A stretch of 64,000 nt of DNA from Agelas oroides. Lineage: Eukaryota > Porifera > Demospongiae > Agelasida > Agelasidae. Under the pieces are notes generated by a model. It did not search any database. It worked only from the letters and a program-made list of their open reading frames with translations, and had not been told where the DNA came from. A program made the position numbers and the translations under genes. This document shows, piece by piece, positions 62,322-64,000 of this stretch; position 1 is the stretch's first letter, and every line of letters starts with the position of its first letter. The stretch covers positions 619,239-683,238 of the forward strand of contig OX422205.1 of assembly GCA_949130485.1 (NCBI GenBank), read 5' to 3'.

Positions 62322-62348
62322 ATGTCGTCGAGAGCGAAGCAAAAAGGG
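62322..62348 (+). CDS. Possible first coding exon of an unidentified gene (MSSRAKQKG)
   Basis: ATG at 62322 reads M-S-S-R-A-K-Q-K-G and is followed in phase 0 by a good donor GTAGGT at 62349. The peptide resembles the start of histone H2A and macroH2A proteins (MSGRGKQGG, MSSRGGKKK), but nine residues are far too few to assign a family. I found no following exon before the right edge at 64000. It could also be a chance ATG in the SNRNP25 upstream region. The CRE and TATA-like sites upstream favour a real promoter. Confidence 0.3.
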
Positions 62349-63147
62349 GTAGGTTGTAGGTTGTATATAAATTATCATGCAGGGTGTTCGAGCATATAAA
62401 GTGTACCAAGTTCTCCGTGTTCGCTGGCTGCTTCGTCGTATATACTTGGTTGGATGCATTTACAAGTAGCCTGGTTGGATGTTTGTTTGCAACCAAAGAG
62501 CAGCTAATTATCCCATAATACTGTTTGTGTAGTCAAGGGGATAGACACTGTGCCTCCAGTGTTAAGCACTTCCTCAGGCCAAGACATGAATATTCTTCAA
62601 GCAGACATTCAATTTCAGTGTATATAAGTTGAACCTGTGACTAGTTAGTACATTTACAAGAGTAAATAAGCAGTTGTTTTCTGTTGCAATGTTGTTTTTG
62701 TATACTAATGTGCCTGAAACTAATGCCATTATTTGTCCAATCTAGTTTTCCCCAAGCCATACATTCTTTATCCCAACAAAAATATCCCCTCCAATTTAGG
62801 AAATCCCCTTCAGATTGACCCCCATTACCCTCCCTCATATCTCAAGCCTGCTTCTGCTTGGAAGGGGGTGGGGCTTAGTATCCCTGATGCAGCTTGTGTT
62901 GTAGTATAGCATTGCATACACAACTAATGATGTCAGTATATGAAATTCCTAATAAGGTAGTGCTGAGCTCGAGCTGTTGATCAGTCAGGTGGTTCCTGGA
63001 GGCGTGGCAGTGGCTTAATGCATTCCAAATTTTCGGCATTGTGCCAAAACTTTACTAGATATACCTGGATGTCTTCCACAAGGAGGAATGAAGGCTGGGT
63101 GTTAATGTGCAGCCTCTGTAAGCTGCTCAGTCCAGTCGTCATACCTG

Positions 63148-63205
63148 TAGCTTCGTTCCCAGGTTCTCTCTTCCCCCCGACGGGGAGAGCCTGGGAACAA
63201 GGCTA
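63148..63205. repeat. Palindromic foldback element, family A
   Basis: TAGCTTCGTTCCCAGGTTCTC with the inverse GAGAGCCTGGGAACAAGGCTA. Confidence 0.75.
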
Positions 63206-63536
63206 TTATACCTGTGTCTCCTTGCTGGTGGGTGACTTTTCTTGTCGAGCTGCTGTCTATGCTCATAAGATGCGCTGCTGCACAGGCCTGGAGATAACTC
63301 TGTGTCCCTGGGTGACTCTATTCTAGCACAGCATGAACCTTGAACTCAATGTACATTATGGAAGGCATACATGCATAGATGGAAGTAGTGAATGGTTCTA
63401 TGTGACCAGGTGATGTTTATGCTGGCAGACTAACTAGGCTAGGTTGGTTGCCCTAGACTTAAATAACAATTATGTCTGAGAGTTTGCAGTGACTGTATAA
63501 CCACTCAAATTGACCTGTGTAACATAGTCTGCCAGC

Positions 63537-63690
63537 ATACATGCATACATACATACATACATACATACATACATACATACATACATGCATACACACATAC
63601 ATACACACATACATACATACATACATACATGCATACACACATACACACATGCATACACACACTACACACATACACACACTACACACTACA
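63537..63690. repeat. (CATA)n / (CACA)n microsatellite
   Basis: Runs of ATACATACATACATAC with GCATACACACATACAC variants. Confidence 0.95.
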
Positions 63691-64000
63691 CTACATCATA
63701 GATAGTAGAGTAGGATATCCTTAGTATTATTTCATTCTACTATTTATGACTACATGAGCCGAGTTTTGCAAGCACAGTAGCTATGGCTACAAGGAGTGGT
63801 TTCATGACAGCCTTAGCGTGACCACTGCCATCTGTCACGCATGTCCCTCACCCCACTACCAGCTGATAGGTGGTTGATAGATAACTCCCATATAGAAACA
63901 TCATGTCTTCATGTGGTCATTGGGTGATACCCTAGGAGTTTAGGAATAAAGGTGACCAGGTCTGAGAAATAGAAGACACTTTTATCTTCCAGTACTTTTT

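Larger units (their letters stand above)
62349..64000. other. Right-edge region without recognised exons
   Basis: If the exon at 62322 is real this is its first intron. It holds a family A foldback (63148-63205) and (CATA)n repeats (63537-63690). No conserved coding segment was found on either strand. Confidence 0.5.

Noticed and set aside
63710-63720. ATATCCTTAG on +, like a U12 AT-AC donor
   Set aside because: No exon can be identified on its left side, so it is probably chance.

Overview
This window is nuclear DNA from an animal. It holds seven recognisable protein-coding genes, each broken by many short GT-AG introns (mostly 50-600 bp), plus what may be the first exon of an eighth. All seven are conserved animal genes. 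The small introns, intergenic gaps of 0.1-1.1 kb and heavy simple-sequence load fit a compact invertebrate genome. My guess is an early-branching animal such as a demosponge, but nothing here proves the species. I see no bacterial, viral, CRISPR or RNA-gene features.

Layout, left to right: NAGPA (-, C-terminal end off the left edge); NSMAF/FAN (+, 33 exons, 930 aa); ENY2 (-, 5 exons, 102 aa); a FAM162-family gene (+, 2 exons, 134 aa); BLTP1/KIAA1109 (+, 38 exons, 4485 aa); MROH1 (-, 41 exons, about 1627 aa once a 1-nt frameshift is allowed for); SNRNP25 (-, 4 exons, 170 aa); and a candidate first exon (+) at 62322. I rebuilt the exon chains by hand from splice sites, reading phase and similarity to human proteins recalled from memory. 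For the complete genes the exon lengths sum to whole codons, which is a strong internal check. Three gene pairs diverge from short shared promoters (NAGPA/NSMAF, ENY2/FAM162, SNRNP25/unknown).

The genes do not form a pathway. They cover mannose-6-phosphate tag uncovering (NAGPA), BEACH-WD40 signalling adaptor function (NSMAF), SAGA/TREX-2 transcription and mRNA export (ENY2), mitochondrial or membrane function (FAM162), bulk lipid transfer (BLTP1), a giant HEAT-repeat protein (MROH1) and minor-spliceosome function (SNRNP25). One link stands out: MROH1 contains an intron with U12-type signals and lies beside SNRNP25, a protein specific to the U11/U12 snRNP.

The rest is repeats. A small perfect-palindrome family (arm TAGCCTCRTTCCCAGGC) occurs about 20 times, always in introns or between genes. 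Four other foldback element types occur. Minisatellites have periods of 10, 21, 38, 53 and 85 bp. CT, GA, CA and TG tracts tend to sit directly against splice sites, with an orientation that follows the host gene. I found no convincing new multi-gene system; the best leads are the splice-related ones.
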